Source of the DNA: Diphasiastrum complanatum
Lineage: Eukaryota; Streptophyta; Lycopodiopsida; Lycopodiales; Lycopodiaceae
DNA length: 64,000 bases
Direction of reading: 5' to 3'
Assembly: GCA_029204225.1 (NCBI GenBank)
Contig: CM055107.1
Coordinates: 7,288,873-7,352,872 of the forward strand
Shown here: in pieces, positions 1 through 12,875 of the stretch
Layout: every line of letters begins with the position of its first letter
Numbering within the stretch: position 1 is the first letter of the stretch
Position numbers and translations under genes: made by a program
The notes under the pieces: generated by a model
What the model was told of the DNA's origin: nothing
The model's input: the letters and a program-made list of their open reading frames with translations, nothing else
Databases searched by the model: none

Positions 1-118
1 CGATTTCGCAGCCGCTCCTGCAGCAGTAGACCAAACTGTCATTGGTTGAGCTTTGATCTTCGCTTGGAGGCCGCAAGTGCTGTGCTGGCATGCAGTTCCC
101 TTCAATCGTCTTTGTTCA

Positions 119-951
119 TTACCCGGATGTTGTGGTTTGCAGTTTGTCGTGCTTCGTTATCTTCATTGTTTGTATGTGTCGCAATACGGTTGCGATAGCG
201 GTGGTTTGTGGTTCATAAGCTAGCAATGCTTTGTGGGTAGAGACTTCAAGTTTCTTCAGCTCCCTCTCAAAGTATGGTAGTTTTGTGATTCCTAAGCTCG
301 CACGCTGCTTCTCAAACATTGCCTTGTCAAGAGGCTTGGTAAAAATATTACCTCCATCTACTTTGTTCGAACAAACTCGATCTTGAGCTTCTCTTTCTCA
401 ACTAGATCCCTTTTCAGATGGTATTTGATAGTGATGTGTTTCATTTTTGAATGAAACACAGGATCCTTCGTCAAGTGTATGGCAGATGTGTTATTCATGT
501 GCAAGATCAGTGGCTCGTCAGTGTTCCCTCCTAGTTCATCAAGGAATTATCTGAGCCATGTAAGCTTGTTGGCCATCTTGGCTGTTGCAACATATTCTGC
601 TTCGCAGGATGATTGTGCGATAATCGTTTGTTTCCTACTGATCCAAAGAACAATTGCATTGGCTGCTATAGTGCAACCCCTTGAAATACTCTTAGAGTCG
701 TCCTCTATAGAAGAACATCTTGCATCGCTGTTAGACGTCATTTGAAACCCTGCATCATGAGAAAAACAAAGACCATAGTCCTTTGTCTGTTTCAGGTATT
801 GCAAGATCCTCTTAGCAATCTTCCAATGTGTAGGTCCTAGATTAATGTTGAACTGGCACATTCTGAATACTACGTAAGCAATATTTGGTCGTGTGTTGTC
901 TGCCGAATACATTAATGAACCAATAAGCCTTCTATAAGGCCTTTGCAGCAT
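119..951 (-). pseudogene. copia RNase H domain, broken
   Basis: The segment at 547-951 has the copia pattern YRRLIGSLMY, TRPNIAY, HWKIAKRILQYLKQTKDYGL, then ISRKQTIIAQSSCEAEYVA, which is the end of the polymerase and the RNase H fold. Further down the minus strand, in other frames, come a DPVFHSKMKHI segment and then IFTKPLDKAMFEKQRASLGI, the usual C-terminus of copia Pol, near 215-335. At least two frame changes separate these parts. The normal role is removal of the RNA strand during reverse transcription. This copy cannot make a whole enzyme. Confidence 0.85.
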
Positions 952-960
952 AGCTTCCCA

Positions 961-1898
961 CTATGCATAGTCTCTAGGACAGTCTTGATTTGTCAGCATT
1001 GTGCCAAGAATCATTGGAGTGTTTACTCCCTTGCAATCCGTCATGTCAAAATCATCAATGATCCTTTGAATGTATCTTGACTGGTGTAGATATAATTTCC
1101 CACCTTCAAAATCTCTATCAATTTGCAAGACTAGGTAGCATTTTGCTTCTCCTAGATTTGATATCTCAAAGTGCCTTGAGATATCGTCTTTCACTTGTGC
1201 GATTAGAGTGTCGCTTCTTGACAAAAACAAGGTGTTGTGACTCGCAAGTAGAACCTGGCGGTTGGTCAATGTAGATTTATTCCTTCATATTTCCATGCAG
1301 AAACATTGTCTTCTCATCTACAATATGGATTTTCAGACTATAGGCTACTGCATATGCGAACAATATGCATAGTGATGTATACTTGACCACAGGAGAAAAG
1401 GTATCAGTGTAGTCAACACCATATTTTTGTGAGAAACCCTTCGCAACCAGCCTAGCCTTGTATTGAGATACATTGACATCTGGTCCATATTTGTATTTGT
1501 AAACGCATGTACATTTGATATTCTTCATGTCTGATGGCACGGTTTGAGATCCAACACATCGTTCTACTTCATGGAGGTCATTTCTTCTTCCATGGCCTTT
1601 ATCCAATTGTCCTTATTTGGACTGTTGATGGCTTCTTCATACGCTTGTAGTTCACTACCAAATTTGCAGAAGTCTTCTTGAGTTGAAGATGAGTTGTCTG
1701 ATATATATCTAATGGGTTGTCTTCTCTCTTTATTGGATCTCCTTGGAGGTGATGCAGGTGCGGCGACTCTTTTGCCTTTGTCCCTTCTGTTGACAGTAGA
1801 ACTATCCTACGTCGCAGGTGTTCTGGATATAAATTGCATATCGGGTTGTTCGTCATCTGAACTGTCACTCGGTATGTCTGTAATTTGAACATCTTCAT
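961..1898 (-). pseudogene. copia reverse transcriptase with internal deletion
   Basis: On the minus strand the Ser/Pro-rich linker (1607-1898, partly in a second frame) leads to YKARLVAKGFSQKYGVDYTD and then LHGNMKE, the N-terminal half of a copia reverse transcriptase. A stop follows at about 1277. The sequence then jumps to LLASHNTLFLSRSD and NLGEAKCYLVLQIDRD. The stretch that should lie between, holding the SLYGLKQ motif and the catalytic YVDD, is absent, so some 80-90 residues have been deleted. The polymerase is therefore dead irrespective of its stops. Confidence 0.85.
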
Positions 1899-1908
1899 CC
1901 TGATGCTC

Positions 1909-2514
1909 AGGGTCTGTAAGAATTTTGGATGCAGATGTTATGTCAACATTACTCTTGATGATAGGACCAAGGAAGATCCATCTTCAAGAAAAGGTATTTT
2001 TGTTGGATATAGTGAGGTGAGTAAAGCCTACAATGTTTACATTCCTTCTACTAACAAAGTGATTGTTGGTAGAGATGTCATTTTTTATGAGGGGAACATT
2101 CCAAAAGTGTCTTCAAGTACTACTAATGATGATGTGGATGGATCTAACATTCTTGATGTTGATGTAAAGGATCCTACTTTAGATGGTGATGATGATGGAC
2201 CTTCATAAAGTCAAAAGCCAAGGAGAACATCAAGGGAAAGACAAGTACCTTCAAGGCTCACATATGATGAAAAGGGTAAGCAAGTAGTTCCTGGAATTTA
2301 TGTTGCTTTCCTAACCTCTTTTGATGAATCTAAAAGTGTAGATGAAGCAAGGAAAGAAGAGGAGTGGATCCAAGCAATGGATCTTGAGTATCAAGCTCCT
2401 ATGAAGAATGGCACATGGAGATTGGTGGAGTTACCTAAAGACAAGAGAGATATTGGATGTTTTCATGTTTTTACAGCAGTTAAATGGATCTGGAAAACAA
2501 AGTTTGTTCAATGA
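1909..2514 (+). pseudogene. copia integrase C-terminus and RT start, copy B
   Basis: The plus-strand reading contains FGCRCYV, then KGIFVGYSEVSKAYNVYIPST and a GRDVIFYE segment, which is the copia integrase C-terminal region. A short acidic linker rich in Asp and Ser follows, a stop at 2206-2208, then EEWIQAMDLEYQAPMKNGTW and KWIWKTKF, the first motif of the copia reverse transcriptase. Coding similarity ends at about 2514. Orientation is opposite to copy A. Confidence 0.8.
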
Positions 2515-2728
2515 CTTTGATGGTCAAGTTGATGATCAAGAGGTTGATCTCAAAGGGCTTCAACTAGTCAAAAGGGAAGATGACAATTTGGAGCTAGTCA
2601 AGAGCATCAAAGGGGACTCAATTGGCAAAAATGTTATGGATCTATTTTAGAAAAAAGAGGAGTGGATCCAAGCAATGGATCTTGAGTACCAAGCTCTCAT
2701 GAAGATCAACACATGGAGGTTGGTGGAA
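2356..2728 (+). repeat. 75-bp direct duplication of copia RT start
   Basis: The segment 2356-2430 recurs at 2654-2728 with roughly 90 percent identity by eye; both encode EEWIQAMDLEYQA. The second copy joins directly to gypsy protease sequence. The 220 bp between them read through in one frame but match nothing I recognise. The arrangement looks like template switching or a duplicated insertion footprint. Confidence 0.75.
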
Positions 2729-3600
2729 GATCAAGAAGCTAGTATTTTATTAGACAATGATTCTATTCATAACTTCATTAATTATATTCTTGTGCAAAAA
2801 CTCAGCTTGTCAACTAAAGCCATCAATCATATATACAAAGTTTATCTAGCTTCAGGAGCAGAGTTGGAGACTTGGAATATGAAAGTGCCAAATCTCCCAG
2901 TTTTGATACAAGGACATAGAGAATGAGTTAATTTTCATGTTTTAGACCTAGCCCGTATTGATTTAATTTTTGGTTATGAATGGTTATTTAGTATATCGCC
3001 TTCTCTGGCTATTGATTTTGTGAAATATGTTCTCACTTTCAAAGAGGGTAATAAGGTAGTACTTTTATTTGGCATTAAATTTTGTAGATCTGTCGGATGA
3101 AATTTCTACAATTAATATAATGGAGGCATTTGATTACTCATAGTAAGAAGTTTTTTCGGTATTCGTTATTCCTATTATGGATGTTTTTGACGTGTATCTA
3201 AATAGTTGTGAATTTTCTACAATTATTAACTCAGTAAGTTTAGATCACAAACAAGCAATGAAAAATCCGATCATAAGTGAAATGAAAGATATTTTTTCAT
3301 CAAAGTTACCTCATGGTTTACCACCATCTAGGTCAGTAGACCACATGATACAGGTAATTTTAGGAAGTCAACCTATCTCTAGACAACCTTATTAGGTTCT
3401 CTAAAAAAACAAAGATAGAGATTTCAAATCAAATAGAAAACTATATGAGGATGGGACATATCCAACCCAATAAGTCACCATGGGGCACTCTTGTTCTTCT
3501 GAAAGCAAAGAAAGATGGATGTTTCCGGATGTGTGTAGATTACAAGGGGTTGAATAAAATGGCTATTAAGAATAAATATACATTACCCAAGATGGATGAC
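2729..3600 (+). pseudogene. Ty3/gypsy protease and RT start, truncated
   Basis: Immediately after the copia duplication the plus strand reads ILLDNDSIHNFIN and a DLIFGYEWL segment, a retropepsin-like domain in which the usual active-site DSG appears as DND. A stop at about 2924 interrupts it. From 3177 comes FSSKLPHGLPPSRSVDHMI and from 3445 HIQPNKSPWGTLVLLKAKKDG, RMCVDYKGLNKMAIKNKYTL, the first motifs of a gypsy reverse transcriptase. Similarity stops abruptly near 3600, before the catalytic YxDD. Confidence 0.8.
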
Positions 3601-5442
3601 CATGGCACAAAGTGTCATTCCAAAGTTAGGGTCCAATCTAGAATACATATAGAATTTATTCTTAAGTTCTAATCTAGAATAACTTAAGATTCATCGAAAC
3701 TTCATTACGTGAGGCTCTATCTTTTGGCTACTATCAACTGTCCAACTCTCTTGAGTCTTCCGAGATAGCATGCCATCCTTTCCAATCGAGAAAAGATAAA
3801 GCCAAAAGTTCTCGTGTATTCTATGCACATAAACCTTTAAATGAATCCAACCTTGAACCATAAAGGTTGCAACTTATAAGCAATACATTTCAACAACAAT
3901 ATCCATAAGTAAGGTCACATTGTTGATTTTTAACAACTAACTCTGAAGTAGCACTCCTGACTCGGTTAGTTGTATTGGATTTAGAAAGTATTTAAATTTA
4001 TAGGTGTGGTACCAAAACACCATATTTAATCTGATTCTAAATCTATTCTAGTTCAATAAGCAATTCTCAGTGAGAAATTACTATAACCTACTGAGAAATT
4101 GTCTCTATACAATTCTCATCAATATGCCTATGTATTAGAAAATAGTTTATGCATGCAAATAACTTAGTCCAAGGAATCCTTTGTAGATCCACAGGATTAA
4201 AAGTTTGTACAAAAGGTTTTATGATCATACAAAGATTCACTACATAGAATATCTCTACAGATATCACCTGATCTGTACACAATACTATCTTAACCAAGAA
4301 TCTTGTAACTTGATTATCCTCTAAGAATATTTCTCAAAGAGTGCTATTCCACAACCAAAATCTCAACCAGAGATTACCTCAAACGAATATATTGTTAGCG
4401 TGAATTTCCTTCCTTGCATCAATCCACGGATTTCAGTCCTCACTAAAATCAAGTCTGATTATACCAACAAGGAACATGTTTCAACAAACCTCCATCTTGC
4501 AATAGAATTCCATAGTTCTGACACAAATCAATTAGACTTGTGATCAACAACTATTCTACTACAAGAGTATTTTCTAATTTCTTTCTCTTACATCTTCAGA
4601 CCAAATATCTGATATAATCCTAAAAGGAGTTTTGTAATATCTAAATATCCTATCATTTCTTATTCTTGAAACAGATTCGTCATCTATTCATACAACAGAT
4701 TCCTCCTAGAATCTACGATAGATGTTTCTCTTTGATAACTCTTTTTTTTTTCCTTCTCCCCCTTTTAACAGGAAACCACACGAGTTTCCAAGGGGTGCAT
4801 ATCCATCTAGATTTGCCCTAGGAGAAGTTTTAAAGAAGAGATCCAAGAGAAAAACTTAAAAGTCCAAAAAAGGTGTTGCATTATCATAACCCAATATTGA
4901 TAATGTCCCAACACATTTTCGTGAATGACTTATCAAAAGATCTTCTTCGTTATCAACACTAAAAAGTGACCCGTAAATTTGAAAAGGAATTATTGAAGAT
5001 TTACATAAGAAAAACAATTTAGAAAACAATTGCATTAACCATTCATGTGACATCATCCAAGGTCAATGGGTAATAAAAATTACCTACCAAGGAATCACAA
5101 GAAATCGGGCTAATCAATGTTTTAGAAATTCACCAGTATATTTTTATAAAGAAATAGCATGCGGGTTTCCGGTTTTGTAAATTTGAGATATCCATAAGGG
5201 GTCATGACCAATATCTCAAATTTTTGACAAAACACCCGTTTTATGACCCATAGTATTTGGGATCAATTAGATTTAAGACCTTACTATGGTCAACTAATCC
5301 AGTTCGTTTTAGATCTTCATTTTGGAATTGCCTGCGTCCCATACCACATGTTCTTCCTCCATGAAGGCCCATCAAAAAACAAACTTTTTCGTTTATTTCT
5401 AGTCTTTTTCGATCTTAGGCTCCGAGGCCATTTGGCCTTGCA
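3601..5442. other. Non-coding, AT-rich, no gene seen
   Basis: Many stops in all frames and no recognisable protein. The right end lies immediately downstream (minus sense) of a primer-binding site at 5443-5455, so at least part is probably the untranslated leader of a minus-strand LTR element. A pyrimidine run lies at about 4740-4765. Confidence 0.4.
5163..5237. repeat. Imperfect hairpin, ~28-bp arms
   Basis: Arms at about 5163-5191 and 5210-5237 are inverted, including AAATTTGAGATAT against ATATCTCAAATTT (13 bp perfect) and GGGT/ACCC outer ends. The loop is about 18 bases and itself contains GGTCATGACC. Confidence 0.7.
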
Positions 5443-5455
5443 CACTCTGATACCA
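5443..5455 (-). promoter_or_regulatory. Primer-binding site, tRNA-iMet type
   Basis: The minus strand reads TGGTATCAGAGTG. The first eleven bases match the standard plant LTR-retroelement primer site complementary to initiator tRNA-Met. It implies a minus-strand LTR ending near 5457, with LTR sequence to the right and element body to the left. I cannot find the partner LTR. Confidence 0.7.
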
Positions 5456-7860
<2,405 letters not shown>

Positions 7861-8121
7861 CTGTTCTCCCATGCTTGTACACTATTTATAGCAGGTCCAT
7901 GCCTCATTAATGAGCTTGGTTTTCCTCCATAGAAACTTCTAGATCAAAAATCCTACTACAACATGAAATAGATTCAATGTATCTAACATTCAAATTTGAA
8001 TGTGTCCAAACTTGACCTTCTACTTTCCCTCACTTTCTAAAAGTGGTAATTCAAAAACATGTAGACTAAAATAACTTTGTCATTGCACAAACTATTTCTT
8101 ATGAATTTTCTAGTAATCAAA

Positions 8122-8310
8122 ACAATGGGTGATCCAACTTATTATGTGCTAATTGGAAGACCATGGTTATAGCAAGATAATGTTGTTGTTCACTAGAAGA
8201 AGAAGAAACTTTGGTTTCCAATTTGTAAAGATGGAAAGAAACAAAAAACAGAACATGTAGTCTCTTGGGAAGCTGACAAGCATGAAGGTGAAAACACCAA
8301 CCTCTGATAC
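8122..8310 (+). pseudogene. Gypsy-like protease fragment
   Basis: One frame reads YYVLIGRPWL, then after a stop DNVVVH, another stop, and LWFPICKDGKK. The LIGRPWL block is typical of the C-terminal part of gypsy retropepsins. Two in-frame stops and no continuing domain show it is a relic. The assignment rests on one motif, so it is tentative. Confidence 0.4.
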
Positions 8311-8689
8311 AAGTTTTGTTGCAGATGACTCATCTTATGGTATATCGACCCTAGAGAAAGAGGACGTTTGAATTAATTATTTTGAATCTTATGACGTAGA
8401 ATCATCTTCTACTAACGAAAGAATCCCCTCAACTCGTGAAGTTCAGGATTATAGCTTTACAAATGTGATGGAAGAAATTATCAAACTAGACAATGTTATA
8501 GATATCACTTTGCACTAATCTAATATTTGTAAAAAAGATCACAAATGTCGACATGGAAGTTGTGTTGTACGAGACATGTTACAAAATCACTAAAGTAAAC
8601 CAAAGGGTAGGAGATCTATTCATGGTCAACGATATTGTTCAAGATAAAATATTGATGGCAAAGCCATGACCTCTAGTGAAAGGAAGGGC

Positions 8690-9215
8690 CAAATATGACA
8701 TGAAAGATTGGGGCATTTCAACACCAATGCTCTATAGAAAATGGTTGACAAAGGGATAGTGATAGACATGGAGAAATGTGTTTTCTAGAAGGTTGGCAGA
8801 TATACGGGTGGTCTAATTGGAAAGATACACAAACTTCCAATTGGAAACTCGACATATGGTTAGTATGAATTCTAATTCACACAAAAAATTTGTGACTATG
8901 CAAATGACAGGCATGGTAGGGGTGAGGTACTTCATAACATTCATTGACAACTTCTCGAAAAAGACTGCTACATACTTAATGAGATGAAGGAATGAGTGTC
9001 TAGAAATGTTCAAACATTTTAAGGTATTAGTTGAAATACAAACAATAAAGCATATAAAGAAACATATGAGTAACAAAGGAGGAGAATACACCTCCAAAAA
9101 ATTTAGAAATTATCATTTAAATAATAGGAAAAGAACTAAGTGTACCACACAAACGAGAACAAATTAAAACGACATTGCAAAAAGAAATAATCGGAGGATA
9201 GCCGCTTTGATAGCC
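8690..9215 (+). pseudogene. copia GAG-pre-integrase and integrase core
   Basis: HERLGHFNTNAL, then MVDKGIVIDMEKC (with a stop between) is the zinc-binding pre-integrase block. In another frame follow RYFITFIDNFSKKTATYLM, CLEMFKHFK and NKGGEYTSKKFRNY. In the last, the catalytic Asp of the usual DNGGEY is Asn-Lys, so the second acidic residue is lost. Multiple frame changes separate the blocks. Confidence 0.75.
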
Positions 9216-9894
9216 AATCACATAACCAATAGGTGTCCTACAAGGGCACTAAAAGATATGGCTCTTAAGGGATCTTGGTCGGGAGTGCACTCAGACGTAG
9301 GGTATTTTCTTATTGTTTGAGAGTAGATGCTTTGCTCACATCCTAACAAAAGCGCAACCCAAAAGGCAAGGAATGACAAAGGATACAAACTCTATGATAC
9401 CATATAAAGAAAAATCATCAACAACAAGAACATGGTTTTTTTATAAATAGGTGATGAAACATATGAGGAGACACTCAACCCAATGGGAGCTCCTAAGGGA
9501 AAACAATTGATTCTATACGAACATGAATGAATTGATTAGAAAGACAAAGGGTCCAGGCCAAGACATGCAAGAGGACAATGAAGAAATTGAAGCAGACAAC
9601 TTGAGGTACATAGAGGACACAATAACCTTAAGAAAGTTTGTGAAGGAAAGGCACCTACCCTAGAAACTTTAGAGACTATAGCTAGATTGCTCATGCTACA
9701 TCAAAAGACGAGGAGCCATGAAGTGTGAAAGAGGCCTCGGATGTGTGAAATTCAAAAGACCATGACTAAAGAGTACAAATCACTGAGGGAGAACAATGCG
9801 TGGACACTCGAAGACCAAGGAATTATCTACATGAATACCCTATGCATCCATTGTCCCATTTTCATCCATTTGAGCTCTTATTGGCATAGTAATG

Positions 9895-10160
9895 GCCCAT
9901 GTTTTATTGTTGCTTGAGATGGATGTTATGATCGCCTTCTTGAATGGCAAATTAAAGGAAGATATTTGCATGAAGTAGCTGGAGGGCTTCATCCAAAATG
10001 AATCCAAAGCTTGCAAACTGTAAAAATCCTTCAAGGTGTTGCTATTGCAAAATTGGCTAGTACTTTGTAGAAAATAAATACACTAGATGCAAGCTTCTAT
10101 GCTAAAACAGAGTAGAGAGGTACACTCCTAATAGCTCTATACATAGATGACTTCAGCAAA
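9895..10160 (+). pseudogene. copia reverse transcriptase fragments
   Basis: LLEMDVMIAFLNGKLKEDIC, then GFIQNESKACKL and a KSFKVLL segment correspond to the first catalytic Asp block and the SLYGLKQ region. Further on ALYIDDF near 10130-10150 is the YxDD catalytic motif (here YIDD). The joining sequence is short, so part of the palm domain is missing. Confidence 0.65.
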
Positions 10161-10329
10161 TATGTTGAATGAAGATAAGGAGGGAATGGAGACATATACA
10201 TGAATTAAATGATGTTTATTGAATACTTTCTCGGAAGATATAGAATGAAAGACTATAAGGTGGTTGGTATAACTATGGAAGGAAAGAAAGACTGAGGACA
10301 ATGCAAGGGAATTGAAGGAGAACTGAGCC

Positions 10330-10970
10330 TGAAGATTTATAGAAAATTGTTGGGCAGGTTAATGAGCAGATTGTTGGTAACAAGGCCTGACACTGCTTAT
10401 GTTAATGACTATGCTTTGGAAGAATTTAAAGAGGGTGCTAAAATACCTCAAAGGCACAATCAATCATGGACTGGTCTTGGTCTGCAAAGCCTCAAGCACT
10501 GAAATAGATTTGAGTGGGTACTCAGAGGCGTTGATCTGGAAACGAGGAGATCAAGTGCAGGATTTGTATTCTTGCTCAATTGGATAGCAACAGCATGGGG
10601 AAGTAAGGCAAAGTACAAATGCTCTGTCGCCCACACTGAGGCCGAATACATGGCTTTGTCCTTGGCAATATGAGAGGGCCTCTCGCTCAAACAAGTAATG
10701 GAAGACCTGCAGCACCCAACAATCTATGGAAGACCTACAGCACCCAATCACATGTGTAACATCAATGGGGATATCCAGGGAAGCCTAGCCTTAGCAAATA
10801 ATGTGCATCGTAGGACTAAGCAGATATCAATCAGATATCATTTTATAAGAGAAATTGTTGGGAAAGGGCTGATAGAATCAAGGATTGTAGGACAAATTGT
10901 ATGTTATAGCTGATATGCCTACCAAACCTTTAAGCAAAGAAAAACATGATTTTGGCAAATGGTTGAATTC
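10330..10970 (+). pseudogene. copia RNase H and Pol C-terminus
   Basis: YRKLLGRLMSRLLVTRPDTAY leads to LKRVLKYLKGTINHGL; after frame changes come SAGFVFLLN, AHTEAEYMALSLA, then a RRTKQISIRYHFIREIVGKG block and the terminal MPTKPLSKEKHDFGKW. These are the copia RNase H landmarks in order, spread over all three frames. Confidence 0.75.
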
Positions 10971-11229
10971 TGTTGGAGCGTTGGAATTAAGCAGCCGAAC
11001 AAGTACCTAGACGGTAGCTAACTGTCCGTGAAGGTTTGTTAGACTGTGGTGCCTTCTGGGCATGAAGGTTGTAAGCATAAAATACCGTTATGAGAAATGT
11101 GAGGCATCGTTGCGACTCTGTCTCATTGTCTTGGTCTTGTTTGTCTTGCGCACTTTTGCCCAGATAGTTTCTTTGTGAACATTACAAGGGTAAGTATTGT
11201 TTCTATTAACAATGTATTCTTCTCTAATG

Positions 11230-12075
11230 TTCTAGAGCCTATCGCGATGAAGAAACTAATCCTAGAACAACGATCAGACGAGATGTTCTATTTGACGAGA
11301 ATAGCTTTGGGATCATCCCTGAAAATGCAAATTCTGCTGACCTGTATCTGGATTCATATGATTCCAATGATAAATCTATACAAAACAAGCCAGTCTTTGA
11401 ATGGTCCAAGCTTGCTGCAGAACTAACAAATGAACATGATGAGCTAGTAGAAGTTCCATCTCCTTGGGAAGCCAGATAAATCAAACACCCCTCTTCATAA
11501 CTCAGAATTGCCGCCAATGTTTCGCACGCAGATACTATATATAACCAAGGATCTAGAACCCCAGAAACTTCCGAAAGACCTTGAAGGTCCTGAAACCAAA
11601 CAACTGAGCTTTGTTGTACAAGGGAAACTTGATTCTCTTCAAGCTAATAATACTTGAACTCAGGGTTCAGTTGCCCCAAGATCATTCCATATTGAAATGC
11701 AAGTCGATCTTTAGGTTGAAAAACAATGTAAATGGTGTCATTGGAAAGATTCAAAGCCTCACTTGTTTGCAAACTTATTCACACAACAAACTGGGTGGGT
11801 TAGATTATATTGAGGTGTTTGCAGCAGTGGGCCCCCTGTCAGAGATCTATTGCTTTGGCCAGAAAGCCTGTGTTACACTCTCGCTCTAAACACGATGAAA
11901 TTTCTTATCACTTTCTCAGAGACAAAATGGAACAAGAGGAAGCAAATCTGATTTACTGCAGAACTACTGACTGTCGAAAATCATGCTTCACTAAGTTTGA
12001 ATCGAGGGAAACTTTGAGACTTTGTAAAACTTTCAGTTCAATAGATCTGAGACAATTTGCTGACTCGGGGAAATC
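11230..12075 (+). pseudogene. copia pol deletion derivative, copy D
   Basis: The plus strand reads TIRRDVLFDENSFGII (integrase C-terminus), an acidic linker ending in a stop at 11477, then from about 11710 an RT N-terminal block ending LDYIEVFAAVGPLSE. With no gap this joins SIALARKPVLHSRSKHDEIS and YHFLRDKMEQEEANLIYC, which is the far C-terminal end of RNase H. The whole palm, thumb and most of RNase H, several hundred residues, are missing at the join near 11838. This is an internal deletion derivative, now further decayed. Confidence 0.75.
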
Positions 12076-12870
12076 AGCGAACCAGTCCCACCACGTTCTT
12101 GAAAGGACCCACTTCTCTAGTTTAAATTCACGAGCAACCTTATACTTTTTTAATCCGCCGTAATAGACAATGCTTTAATGCGATGTAATGGACAACGCTT
12201 AGTTCTACTGAATTAACTTTCTTGGAGAGTACTGGTTTTCAATTAATGCGTTGGCTCGCCGATCTTCAGTACTTCTAGCCGTCTTCAGCTATCAGATTGC
12301 CGGAAGCAATAGCAAAGGAGCTACACGCGCTTAGAGCGAGGACACAACTTGTTACCGCTTACATATGCTATTCTTTCTTGAAAAACTTCGTATGCCAGAT
12401 TTATACGCAGGGAACAATTTACAAGATTCCATACACACAGAATTCACTGATCAAGGGAACAGTAATGACAAATCTGACAGTTCAGTACTTAGTCTACATA
12501 TAGTACAGTAATCATTTCATCAACCAAACGTTAGGTGCAACGTTTCTGTTCGTCTATCTGATGTTAAGGCGCATTCATATTTTATGCGCTAAAGAACTTA
12601 GTTCACAAATTATCACATGACCGGCTTGCTCGCCTGTAAACGTATGAGTTGTCCCTTTATCACCAGTATGGCTAAAAAGTTAAAAACACTGTTATTAAAA
12701 ACACTGTTGAGTCTGGCCTATAGAGTGCTAGACTCTCTGATATTGATCTTAGATCACAAAAGTGACCACTCCAGTCTCCACTATATCTCTTTACCAGTAC
12801 CATGGCTTTTGTCTATAACAAATTTGATTAGACTTTCAGTATAGAGTATTCACTATCTAGTTTCTATAGC
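12076..12870. other. Non-coding spacer downstream of the EXORDIUM-like gene
   Basis: It holds the tail of copia copy D and the 3' side of the minus-strand EXORDIUM-like gene. At 12163-12205 a short imperfect repeat of TAATRGACAAYGCTT occurs twice. No protein or RNA gene is recognised. Confidence 0.4.
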
Positions 12871-12875
12871 AATGA

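Larger units (their letters stand above)
1..1905 (-). mobile_element. Decayed Ty1/copia remnant, copy A
   Basis: Read on the minus strand, this stretch gives, in order, the copia linker between integrase and reverse transcriptase, the start of the reverse transcriptase, its C-terminal part, RNase H, and the terminal FTKPL-type tail. All are broken by stops and frameshifts, and no LTR is visible. It belongs to the same family as the fragment at 37720-38345: both carry matching DNA such as the stretch around 255-340 and 37725-37825. Near 1905-1912 it meets another copia remnant head to head. The element runs off the left edge, so its 3' end is not seen. Confidence 0.85.
8550..10990 (+). mobile_element. 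Decayed Ty1/copia pol, copy C
   Basis: Plus-strand remnants occur in normal copia order: GAG-pre-integrase zinc-finger region, integrase core, reverse transcriptase, RNase H, and the terminal MPTKPLSKEKHDFGKWL tail. Every domain is interrupted by several stops and frame changes, so this is much older than the element at 53047-59019. A TGTTGGAGCG sequence at about 10973 could start a 3' LTR, but the coding tail appears to run a few codons past it and no partner LTR was found. Confidence 0.75.
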
